Shown here: positions 44,285-52,714 of the stretch, one piece after another | Position numbering within the stretch: position 1 is the stretch's first letter | Layout: each line of letters starts with the position of its first letter | Translations under genes and position numbers: made by a program | Source of the DNA: Brachionus plicatilis | Taxonomy: Eukaryota > Rotifera > Eurotatoria > Ploima > Brachionidae | Assembly: GCA_010279815.1 (NCBI GenBank) | Contig: QEOQ01000670.1 | Coordinates: forward strand, 64,716-128,715 | DNA length: 64,000 nt | Reading direction: 5' to 3' | Notes under the pieces: model-generated | Database searches by the model: none | Told to the model about the DNA's origin: nothing | What the model saw: the letters and a program-made list of their open reading frames with translations, nothing else

Positions 44285-46567
44285 TTAAGCTTTAAAGTAA
44301 CTACGAAATCGATTGTCAATAAAATAATAAAAAATCGTATCAAAAAAGATTGAAATAAGAAAAAATAATTCATTAAATTCTTGAATAATTGAACAGATTT
44401 TGCTATATTTTGAGCATATATTAAAAAAAGAATAAACACTGGTTGATTTTTGATAGACAATAAAGGAAAATACTAAAATTTCACAAATTCTAAAAATCAT
44501 TACACTTGTAACTTTAGCTTTAATTGCATTAAAAGAATTTGAGAGCTTACCAATTTTTTGTTCAATTTTAAATTTAAATTCTTTTTTTTTAACTATTGCT
44601 GATCTGACACTAGCAAGTACTTGGAGCTCAGTAAAAAAAAATAGTGCTAAACAAAATAAGCGATTGACAATAAAATTCAAAATATAAAATAAAAATGTAC
44701 TATTAAATTTTTTAATTGCTGTGACTGGAGTAAGTGGTATAGAGTGGCTCAAAAAAAATAATTTTTTATCTGGATACTCATCATATTGGTTCAGCTCGTC
44801 CAGTGCTAAGAGAGAATAATTTGGATGATTCATCAAAATTGTAACAGCAAGTTCATTAGCAAAATAGACAAAAATGAAAATTAAGCCTAAAGCTTTGACT
44901 AATTTTATTTGGTTTAATCTTAATATTTTATCATTGAATTTAGAACTAAGTGTCATCAGTCTTTTAATAGATACTGAAAGCTGAAGTATATTTGACACAA
45001 ATTTTAAGATATTTCCACAAAATTTTACCAAATAAATTTCAATTATTTGAGAAAAAATTTTGTTATAAATTGTTGAACAAAAAATTGAATGCGGAGTGAC
45101 ACATTTTCTAGACAGGTGTATTATTTGTGACACTATAAATAATAAATTTACTAATGAATTGATAAGCATTAATTTTTCAAAAGCCGGGTTCGTATTCGTT
45201 AGGTTTTTATTTTGAATTTTGATTAGGACAAAAATATTTAAACAATTTGTTAAAAAAGCTCCTATAATTAAAAAAATTAAAATTTGAAATAAGAAAAAGT
45301 CAACCATTTCAAAGTCATAGACTAAATTTGAATATGTATATAAAGACCAAGAGTAGAATTTTTTTTTGTCACATTTTTCAATCATGGCCGAAAATTTACA
45401 TTTCTCAATTAATTTTTCTATTTCCGAATCAAAATTACAAGCTGATTGAATTTTATAATAGATGTAAGGCTCTAAGTCCCAGATAAACTTGGTATTTTTG
45501 AAAAGCCAAATTTCTGAGCAGGAACAATTTGAAAGCTTGCCATTGTAACTGTCTAATCTTGGTAAAATAAATACTAGTCTATTATCAGGTATGTCTTTGA
45601 AATAGCAAAAATTTTCATTAGATAATTGAAAATTTTTTTCATAAAATCCAGAGTAAAAATTAAAATGCACTAAAATGATTTTTTTTAAATTTTGTTTAAG
45701 TTGTATTGGATTAGAAAAATTGACTGAAAAATTTTTGTTTAAACTGTTCAACCATGCAAACCCATTTGTGATTAAATTTTTGTTTACATCTATTCCAATT
45801 GTTTTTAAATAAACTAATTCAAAAGCACTGTCTTCAATGTAATCAACTAAACCACTTATTGTTATAGTTGATACATTGGTGAAAATCATAAATTTTTTAG
45901 TCAAGGAACCTTTGAAAAAGTTCAATTCAATCTGATCAATTGTACTGTTTAAATTGCTGACATAAATAGTTTGATTGAAATCAATTAAATTTTTTTTTAG
46001 AAAGCAATTTGATAAGCCATGAAATTTTAAGTCTAATAAATTTGTGTTGGTGAATATCAATGGACACGTGTTGGCAAAATATTTGACTGTGAATGCGAAT
46101 TCTATTGAGTGAATTGGTCTAAAAATTTTGGAATCTATTTTTGTGTCACAATTGTCTCCAAATTGTAATTTTGAATGAAATATTTTTAAATATAAAGCTT
46201 TGCAGAATTTTTTTAAAGGTTGAAAAATTGGCTTATGATTAGCGAAAGATTCTATATGAACAAGCATGACAAATAATGAATTTGAAACTCTGAAATTGAC
46301 ATTGTCTAATTCTAAAAATGTATTAAGATCGAGATTTTTTTCTGGAATCAACTCAATATCTGTTAGTCTGTCAATTCTAGAGCAATTAAGATTTATTTGA
46401 GAAAAATTTTTAAAATTTTTCACAATAAGATAAAAGTCTAATTTTTTTTCAAAAATAACGCTGGGATCGCATCGAATTATTGATGTAATTGAACTGATTT
46501 GTACTTCAAAAATAATTAATGCTATAAAGCCAAATTTTATTTGATTTAAATAATAAATTAAAAACAT
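44285..46567 (-). CDS. Divergent 7TM receptor with a large N-terminal domain
   Basis: An intronless 760-codon frame. An N-terminal hydrophobic segment (FGFIALIIFEVQISSI) looks like a signal sequence. About 400 extracellular residues follow, with eleven or so cysteines and many N-x-S/T sites. Their loosely leucine/isoleucine-periodic texture recalls degenerate LRRs, but no clear repeat consensus could be set. Seven hydrophobic segments lie at about 423-449, 464-485, 503-535, 556-579, 624-650, 686-706 and 727-750. TM3 ends in LSVSIKRLMTL where rhodopsin-like receptors have (E/D)RY. TM7 reads SIFFDTIFYYFIDNRFRSYF, replacing NPxxY. This is probably a lineage-expanded chemosensory-type GPCR. No ligand can be inferred. 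It converges on RASGEF1 with a 120-bp gap. Confidence 0.75.
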   Translation of the reverse strand: MFLIYYLNQIKFGFIALIIFEVQISSITSIIRCDPSVIFEKKLDFYLIVKNFKNFSQINLNCSRIDRLTDIELIPEKNLDLNTFLELDNVNFRVSNSLFVMLVHIESFANHKPIFQPLKKFCKALYLKIFHSKLQFGDNCDTKIDSKIFRPIHSIEFAFTVKYFANTCPLIFTNTNLLDLKFHGLSNCFLKKNLIDFNQTIYVSNLNSTIDQIELNFFKGSLTKKFMIFTNVSTITISGLVDYIEDSAFELVYLKTIGIDVNKNLITNGFAWLNSLNKNFSVNFSNPIQLKQNLKKIILVHFNFYSGFYEKNFQLSNENFCYFKDIPDNRLVFILPRLDSYNGKLSNCSCSEIWLFKNTKFIWDLEPYIYYKIQSACNFDSEIEKLIEKCKFSAMIEKCDKKKFYSWSLYTYSNLVYDFEMVDFFLFQILIFLIIGAFLTNCLNIFVLIKIQNKNLTNTNPAFEKLMLINSLVNLLFIVSQIIHLSRKCVTPHSIFCSTIYNKIFSQIIEIYLVKFCGNILKFVSNILQLSVSIKRLMTLSSKFNDKILRLNQIKLVKALGLIFIFVYFANELAVTILMNHPNYSLLALDELNQYDEYPDKKLFFLSHSIPLTPVTAIKKFNSTFLFYILNFIVNRLFCLALFFFTELQVLASVRSAIVKKKEFKFKIEQKIGKLSNSFNAIKAKVTSVMIFRICEILVFSFIVYQKSTSVYSFFNICSKYSKICSIIQEFNELFFLISIFFDTIFYYFIDNRFRSYFKA

Positions 46568-47407
46568 CTAAATCTAAAAATTAAAATCGAAATATTATAA
46601 CAGAATTAAAATCAAAATAAATATTTTTTTAAGGATATTTATAATTTCAGAAAATCTTCAATTTGTCATAACATCTCCAAGGAAGTATCAAAAGAAGAAA
46701 AAATAACAGCAAAAATTGATACTTTTCTTTTAAAAATTACTTTATTTCATAAAAGCTTTTTCTGTTCTAAAAACACAATTCAATGTTTTAAAGAATCGAA
46801 TTTCTTATGACTAAAATTTCCTTCAAATTAGTAACAAAATGATTTAAAAAATAGAAAAGAAGTCTTGAAGAGAGAAAAAAATTACAAAACAGAAAATATT
46901 TATTAGACAAAAAATGTGAAAAATCTGCTTATTAAAAACCAAATTTGCTTTCAATTTTCTATTTTTATAAAATTTATTTCATGCACTATTTTTAAGAAAT
47001 TATAACTAATAATATATTTTGAAAATGTAAGAACACTGAAATTAAAGCCAACTTTAATATAGAGATGAAATTTAATAATTAAATGTATCAACTCTTGAAA
47101 TATTTTTGCTGAGCAATTTTTATTTTAATTCTTTGGTAAAATATTTAATAAATGTAAATCTCTTGTCTAAGCTAAGAAATGTCTTTGAATGCCAAAATAA
47201 AATAAAACTGAAAAATTAAGTTCAATTAGAACCTATAAAATTGTTGTAATCATCTTGACTCTAATTTATCTGTCAAAAGAATTAAATATCAAATTTTTTT
47301 TTAGTTTTAAATTCATTTTTTTTATATATAAAAACTGTCATACAGTGGAATATGTTAATTTTTTCATCTGATTAAAAAATATATCAAATTCAGGTCTGAT
47401 GTGATTT

Positions 47408-47846
47408 ACCTTGTTTTTTTAAAGTAATGGCTTTTTTCTCTTTTAATTTTTCCATCGTTAAGATTTAAAAGCATTTGATTATGTGTCTGATTTGTATCAG
47501 CTGAAGCTTCATCTTTAGGTTTACATAAAGATGATTCAACAGATTGAATCATCTGGAATTTTTCTAAAATATTTTTTATTTGATTATTTAAATCGAATTC
47601 TTTTTTGATAAAACCAATGACAAATGATAATGTTAATATTTTCTTATAAATCTATAGGAGATTTTTTAATAAATGAGTAAGAAATCTAGTTCTGGCTCTA
47701 AAGCTACCCATTTTTCAGAAATGTAGCTCACAAAAAAACATCTTTATCAGAATTTATTTTCTTTTTTCCTTTTTCCTTAGTTTTTGTTCTGGAGAATTTA
47801 AATCAATTTTTGATGGCTCTATTTGGGTTGAAACTTTCAATATGAT
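47408..47846 (-). pseudogene. Decayed or partly resolved gene fragment
   Basis: The minus strand has protein-like stretches: VSTQIEPSKIDLNSPEQK, then in a shifted frame KEKGKKKINSDKDVFL, then stops. After about 90 bp comes KEFDLNNQIKNILEKFQMIQ, continuing through CKPKDEASADTNQTHNQM and DGKIKREKSHYFKKTR, with a good GTAAAT donor just after. At least one frameshift is needed to link the parts. The gene is unknown. It could be a dying gene or two exons of a lysine-rich protein. Confidence 0.3.
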
Positions 47847-48232
47847 TAAATTTAGTTTTTACATTAACATAACTAATAAAATTCATATATTTTTTTAGAC
47901 TTTTAATTTGAATTTTTTTTAGTAAAATTTAAGTTATTAGATTATGAAAAAATTTGAAATTAAAAAAAAGTTCCTATTAAAACTTGTGCACAAATTTAAA
48001 AAAATAGGAACAAAATCAATTCATAACACACTGTGATGTTAAAACAATAACATTTTGAATTAAAAAAAAAACAAATTTATACTTTTTTTTTTATTGTATA
48101 TATTATTTAACTTTATTTTAATTTTTTTATATTTTTATTCTGAACGAGCATTAGTGGGAGAGTGAAGTTGGGAGCAATTTTTTTCAAATAAAACATTGAT
48201 AACTTTTTCAAAATGAATATTGAATAGTGTTC

Positions 48233-48308
48233 GATACATAGTGACATGTCACTATGTATCATTTTGACCTTTTTCGACTAATGCGACATGTCACATAGTC
48301 GAAAAAGG
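48233..48308. repeat. Twin palindromes sharing a GACATGTC core
   Basis: 48233-48260 is a perfect 28-bp palindrome (GATACATAGTGACATG... and its mirror). Seven bases later 48268-48308 has 13-bp perfect arms (CCTTTTTCGACTA / TAGTCGAAAAAGG) around another ACATGT centre. Both would extrude as cruciforms and both centre on GACATGTC. Confidence 0.85.
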
Positions 48309-48516
48309 CATTTAACAATTAAGAAGATTTTTATTTTATTTGACGAATTTTACTCAAGAATTTAAAATCAGAAATTGAACTATTAAAGTAAAAAAAGTTT
48401 TTGCCTAAAGATCTAAAAATATTTCAATGTCAACAGCTTGGACAATAAAATAAATAATTTTGTTTAAAACTCTTAGGCAAACAATTTCCACAAATCCAAT
48501 GTTTAGTCCCAAAAAA

Positions 48517-48829
48517 AAGTCTCAAGTTAAGTCCAAGTCCGTACTTTTTTTTTTTTTTTTTCAAAAGCCCGACCAAAGACTTTAATTTTTTTTTAAATTT
48601 GCTAGTTTGGACTTCATATCAAAAAATTTATCTACTCTTGGGTTGACTAATGAAATAGATTTGGCATATATCAGAATTTTGTTGCAATTTTAGCATAAAT
48701 TTCTTTTTCAGTATTCAAAATTTTAAAGCCTGGACTTTTGAATGAAAATTTAAAAAAAAAATTAAAGTCTTTGGTCGGACTTTTGAAAAAAAAAAGTGAC
48801 TTGAGACTTGTGACTTTTGAACAACTCTG
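48517..48829. mobile_element. hAT-like MITE, second copy (inverted, one end truncated)
   Basis: The right end GAACAACTCTG at 48829 is the CAGAGTTGTTC terminus. The whole interior (for example CAGTATTCAAAATTTTAAAG and ACTCTTGGGTTGACTA) matches the reverse complement of 29424-29721. At the left the CAGAGTTGTT terminus is missing and the homology begins at AAGTCTCAAGTTAAGTCC. No coding capacity. Confidence 0.72.
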
Positions 48830-48886
48830 ATATAAACCAATCTTTGGTGCTCTCCAATTAACTTAAAATAATTAAAAATTATCTAA

Positions 48887-49144
48887 AAAACTCAAAACAA
48901 AACAAAATTTGAAAATATCCAAACCTTAATCCAAAGTAATTTTGGAATCGAAGGTAAGAAAAAATCGAACCCAGTGGTTATCTTTGAAAACCAAATATAC
49001 TGGTGGAAAAATTGTAATAAAGACCTTTTCGAAAAATTTTATAGTCATCTACGGAATCAACACAAATGTACTGTCATAATAAAATTAGTCGGTGAAGAAG
49101 TCGTCGAAACTACCGGACTTGTCAACAATTTTTTTAATTATTAG
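48887..49144 (+). pseudogene. FLYWCH-like zinc-finger fragment
   Basis: 85 open codons lacking an ATG. The frame includes NPVVIFENQIYWWKNCNK, LFEKFYSHLRNQHKCTV and IIKLVGEEVVETTG before TAG at 49142. The order (hydrophobic-F/I-x-x-x-x-Y-x-W ... C ... V-x-x-T-x-G) recalls FLYWCH fingers, which occur in Mutator-type transposases and in lineage-expanded nuclear proteins. The second His pair is not obvious. It abuts the hAT-like MITE. This is a relic or an isolated exon. Confidence 0.35.
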
Positions 49145-49287
49145 CTTAAATTTTTAATAAGAGAAAAAAATAGTATTAAATAGGGAAAGTATAGAATTCA
49201 TTTAGTATTTATTGCGCTTAGTACTAAATTCCTTATTTTTTATTTAGTATAAAATTCATTTATTACTTAATTCTCCACGCTTAACTC

Positions 49288-49530
49288 TGATGCATATTTA
49301 TCTACTGTACTAACCGTACATTTTATTGCTCAATCGCATTCCAATTTAAATATAATTGCACAACTCTCGCATACAGTGTTTATTATTAGTATTTCCTCTT
49401 CACATAAGACTCTGCTTATACCTTCAAATCGATAGAAGTTTCAAGCTTAACCGTTCACTGTTTTTCTGCGCTTTGCTTTTATGCATATCTTTTCCCAGTA
49501 CTAACCCTTCATTTTATTGTCCAACATCGA
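49288..49530. repeat. Two direct repeats about 190 bp apart
   Basis: TGATGCATATTTATC ... AGTACTAACCC-type sequence at 49288-49338 recurs diverged at 49478-49528; shared phrases are ATGCATAT, GTACTAACC and CATTTTATTG. They lie immediately left of the GAACGTC array and may be an outer layer of the same repeat. Confidence 0.5.
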
Positions 49531-49574
49531 AAATAACAAAAGGATAATTTTTATAAGCTTTATAAGTTATTATT

Positions 49575-50220
49575 GAACGTCTTTTTTAGCGAGATGATTC
49601 ATTGATTTAATAATTTAACGTCTTATAGCGCAAGAGGTAACGTTGCTCTGTTTACCGAACGTCTCATAAAGCGAGAGAAATTTTTAGCACTTCTCAGGTC
49701 TAAAAAATGTCTAAAAGCGAGTGAGCGAGTGAATAAAAATGGTACCAAATTAAAGTTGAGATAAAAATAAACTTAGTGCTTAGTTAGTTTTTTTATGGAA
49801 CGTCTCATTTAGCGAGAGGTTTCTTGCTAATTTTAGTGAACGGCGTATAAAGCGAGAGTATATATTTTGATTACTGGACGTTCTAAATATAGAAAAGGAT
49901 ATATATCAATTATCGATATCGTCTTTTATATCAAGAGATATTTTGACTGAATTCAGGGAACGTCTTATATAGCGAGAGGTTTCTTGCTTATTTTAGTGAA
50001 CGTCATATAAAGCAAGAGGATATATTTTTATTACTAGACGTTCTAAAAATAGAAAAGGCCCTTTTCTATATTTAGAACTTCTAGTAATATATATCGGATA
50101 TATATCAATTATTGAATGTCTTTTATAGCGAGAGATATTTTGGCTGAATTCAGGGAACGTCATATATAGCGAGAGGTAATTTTGCTTTTACAATTGAACG
50201 GCCTATATAGCTAGAGATAA
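49575..50220. repeat. GAACGTC...AGCGAGAG interspersed tandem array
   Basis: About fourteen units with consensus GAACGTCWTATAWAGCGAGA. They start near 49575, 49616, 49657, 49706, 49798, 49838, 49876, 49914, 49957, 49998, 50036, 50114, 50154 and 50195, so spacing is mostly about 40 bp. A higher-order unit of about 160 bp (49797-49956) repeats at 49957-50153, where it contains an extra inverted copy of one unit. The spacers are A/T-rich and themselves similar within the higher-order repeat. No ORF crosses the array. Confidence 0.85.
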
Positions 50221-50230
50221 TCTTTTATTG

Positions 50231-50320
50231 TAATTTATTTATTTATTTATTTGTTTATATAAATAGCCCAAGGGCCAGCTGTTTGGAGATCGCACCCTCT
50301 CCTTTCAGCAGACGAATATA
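50231..50320. repeat. (TTTA)n tract followed by a GC-richer block
   Basis: TTTA repeats at about 50233-50257 are followed by AGCCCAAGGGCCAGCTGTTT and GATCGCACCCTCTCC. The GC-rich block is unlike the surroundings and could be the end of a retroelement, but is not recognised. Confidence 0.4.
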
Positions 50321-50479
50321 AAAAAAAATAAATAAAAATTTTGTCAAATAATAGAAATTCTCTAGATAAAAATAAGAAGAATTGAAAAATTTTTCCTAGA
50401 CTATTATACTAAGTTGTTGATGATTGGTTTGGATGGTTTTAGATTTGAATTCTCATATGAGTTTTTTTCATTTTTTGTA

Positions 50480-50706
50480 AAGAACGTCTTGACGCCAATA
50501 AAAATAATAAATTGGAACGGATAATTTATGGAGAGACGCAATTTTTCAAATGATTGAGCTGGAAAATTTAGTCATATACGTCTTTTTTATAAATCTACCG
50601 CAAATTTTGATTTTGGCGTAATTTTTTTTTGTTAGGCCGCCTAATTTACTTGATAGAACGGCAAATATTAGATGGGAACGGCAATTATTGCATTGGAACG
50701 GCAATT
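50480..50706. repeat. GAACGGC repeats, outlying members of the array
   Basis: Three units of exactly 20 bp begin at 50655, 50675 and 50695 (RGAACGGCAAT and A/T-rich filler). Looser GAACGTC/GGAACGG units occur near 50482 and 50514. They look like a second expansion of the motif of the main array. Confidence 0.6.
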
Positions 50707-50924
50707 TTGGTTGCTTTAGCCGTCGGTTGCTTCAGCGATACGACTTTTTTTTGGCTTCAAAATGAGACCCCTCTTTTTTCGCAAGTTGGTATTCCGACAC
50801 AGACCACAGAAAGACAAACATGGCGTTTTCGGGATTATATATTGGAATAATAATTAATAATTAGAAATTACGATTATTTTTAAAAAAAATATTTATTTTA
50901 AAAAACTTTCGAATAAAAATTAAT

Positions 50925-51160
50925 TTGTCACGACGCGTTTCGACCAAATGGCCTTCTTCAGGTTTTAAGACTGAAAGAAAGAATAAAATTTAATAATAAA
51001 AATTTTAAATAAATAAAGAGGAATATTTTATAAAATAGAAATAATTGTTTTTCAAATTATTATTAAATTATTACAAAAATAGATAATTAGAATAAAATTA
51101 ATACATAAAAAATAGTTTTTGAAATTAATGTAAAATTAATGTCGAATTTTCATAATTGGA
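50925..51160 (-). mobile_element. Penelope-like element 3' remnant with hammerhead-type core (copy 2)
   Basis: On the minus strand CCTGAAGAAGGCCATTTGGT (50962-50943) runs into CGAAACGCGTCGTGACA. CTGAAGA and GAAA flank a GGCC/GGTC helix, as in the hammerhead conserved core (CUGANGA, stem II, GAAA), with one unpaired A before the helix. Type I hammerheads occur at termini of Penelope-like elements. The 51107-51155 segment matches 5389-5435. No reverse transcriptase or GIY-YIG sequence remains nearby. Confidence 0.5.
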
Positions 51161-51652
51161 ATTTAATATTTAAATTTAGAATTTTTTTTTTTTTTTTAAC
51201 AATTCAAAAAATCAAAGTTAACAAAAATTAAAGATAAAAAAATTTTATGAAAAACTTAGAGTTTTTATATATTCAATTTTAGGAATTTTCTTGTTCATAA
51301 TAGGTATATTAAATTTTAAGAAAAAGTTTATAAGAGAATATCAACTACAAAAATCTATAAAGAAAAAAAAAACGATGACAAAATTTCTAAAGAATTTTTT
51401 CTCAAGAGTAAATTTCAAACCAAACTTCAGTATTTGCCAATCTGCTAAAACTGTTGTAAAGAAAAAAAAGCTAGAAAAATTTTGAGACACTAAATGAAGC
51501 ATTGATTCAGAATGAATTGCTTGAAAATATTTTATAGAATTATAATAAATAAATAAATAAAAATAAAGAGTAATTTTTAACAAATATAGGGAAAAAAGAT
51601 TATTTTTTCTAAACACAGCAAATTGTTTGAAAAAAAAAAACTACTCAGAAAA
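51161..51652. other. Upstream region of POLDIP3
   Basis: A/T-rich, with no real gene. AAACACAG at 51611-51618 could be the (trans-)splice acceptor of the POLDIP3 mRNA. Confidence 0.35.
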
Positions 51653-52714
51653 ATGGGCAAAAAACAAAACGATTTGATACAATCAGGCCGGTTGAGCTTT
51701 GGTAAAACTGATCAGTTCGATGCTCGCTTAAAACTCAACCGGAAACAAAACGATGCCAGACAATTTCTCAACAAAAAGCAAAAAAACGAAATATTTCGTG
51801 AAGTAGTGACCAAGAATCCTAAGTCCAATGATCAAATAGTTATAGTAACAGGCCTTGGCAATGTTCGTAAGGACAGTTCAGGCATCAGAGTTATCAAACC
51901 ACCAAATCATCGTGTTATTACCAAAGGCTTAAATACTTTAATTACTGTAAATAACACTGATATTCAAGAAAATGACGAAGAAGACTTAAACATTAATGCC
52001 CCTTCATTACAACCCATCAAAATACAAATAGACAACGATTTGGTCCGAAGACGAAAAGAATCGCCTCAAAAGGAAATTTTGATACGCAAAGGAGCCCACA
52101 GCTATGAAGATGAATCCATGGATTATGAGCCCGAGGAAAGAAGTATCAAATCGCGGCTATCTAGCTCAATAGGTTATGAAGGAACCGGGTTTAAGCTTTA
52201 TGTTTCGAACTTGCATCCCAAAGTTACCGAAGATGACATTTTGGAATTGTTTGGTGACATTGGCCCGATAAAAAGAGCAAGATTTATTGAAAGAGGACAA
52301 GCTGAAGTGGTTTATTTAAAGTTGGAGCATGCAAAAGAAGCGATTAGGAAGTATGACCGAAATGAGCTTGATGGAAGACCGATGCGAATTGAATTCGCTG
52401 AGGGATTTGGTAAACATGGCATTAAAGACGATTTGAGAAAAACTGAATCTGAGTCCCATGTTTGGAAGGATCCAGTGTCTCGATGGAAAAGTCCAGAGTT
52501 TAAAAATTCACTTTCGAATAGATTCAAATCAGTGAATCCGCATAAAAGTGATGAAACGTCTAGGTATAATTCGAGTGATAATAGGCGCTCAAGTGATACA
52601 AAAATGAACGATGCCAAGAACAGCAAATTGTCAGTTGATTCTTCAATTATACACCAAGTTTTGTTTAATAAAAAGTCAAATTCCAATCCGGTTACTTTTA
52701 CTGTCAAATTGTGA
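51653..52714 (+). CDS. POLDIP3: POLDIP3/SKAR-like RNA-binding protein
   Basis: A single exon of 353 residues from the ATG at 51653 (MGKKQNDL); a longer frame begins only at a TTG. DARLKLNRKQNDARQFLNKK matches the DARxKL repeats that give SKAR its alternative description. The RRM at about 183-255 contains KLYVSNLHPKVTEDDILELF, then RARFIERGQAEVVYLKLEHA and ELDGRPMRIEF. The C-terminal signature SSIIHQVLF ... VTFTVKL matches the conserved end of POLDIP3 (DTILKALF ... FKIKL). In vertebrates it links spliced mRNPs (TREX and the exon junction complex) to S6K1-stimulated translation. The intronless structure is unusual beside the intron-rich neighbours. There is no sign of decay. Confidence 0.9.
   Translation: MGKKQNDLIQSGRLSFGKTDQFDARLKLNRKQNDARQFLNKKQKNEIFREVVTKNPKSNDQIVIVTGLGNVRKDSSGIRVIKPPNHRVITKGLNTLITVNNTDIQENDEEDLNINAPSLQPIKIQIDNDLVRRRKESPQKEILIRKGAHSYEDESMDYEPEERSIKSRLSSSIGYEGTGFKLYVSNLHPKVTEDDILELFGDIGPIKRARFIERGQAEVVYLKLEHAKEAIRKYDRNELDGRPMRIEFAEGFGKHGIKDDLRKTESESHVWKDPVSRWKSPEFKNSLSNRFKSVNPHKSDETSRYNSSDNRRSSDTKMNDAKNSKLSVDSSIIHQVLFNKKSNSNPVTFTVKL

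Larger units (their letters stand above)
46568..48504. other. AT-rich intergenic DNA
   Basis: It includes the upstream region of the receptor gene. Apart from the coding-like relic at 47408-47846 and the palindromes at 48233-48308, nothing is recognisable. Confidence 0.35.

Noticed and set aside
49356..49547. 63-codon plus-strand ORF
   Set aside because: Overlaps the direct repeats left of the GAACGTC array and is not protein-like.
49575..50220. CRISPR-like array (short repeats with spacers)
   Set aside because: The window is a metazoan nuclear genome, the repeats are diverged, the spacers resemble each other within the higher-order unit, and there are no cas genes.
50629..50850. 73-codon plus-strand ORF
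   Set aside because: Runs through the 20-bp GAACGGC repeats and has no family match; likely chance.
51341..51616. 91-codon minus-strand ORF upstream of POLDIP3
   Set aside because: Low-complexity F/Y/L composition; no support as a gene.
51623..51652. Upstream start for POLDIP3
   Set aside because: The extended frame begins at TTG, not ATG; the first ATG is at 51653.
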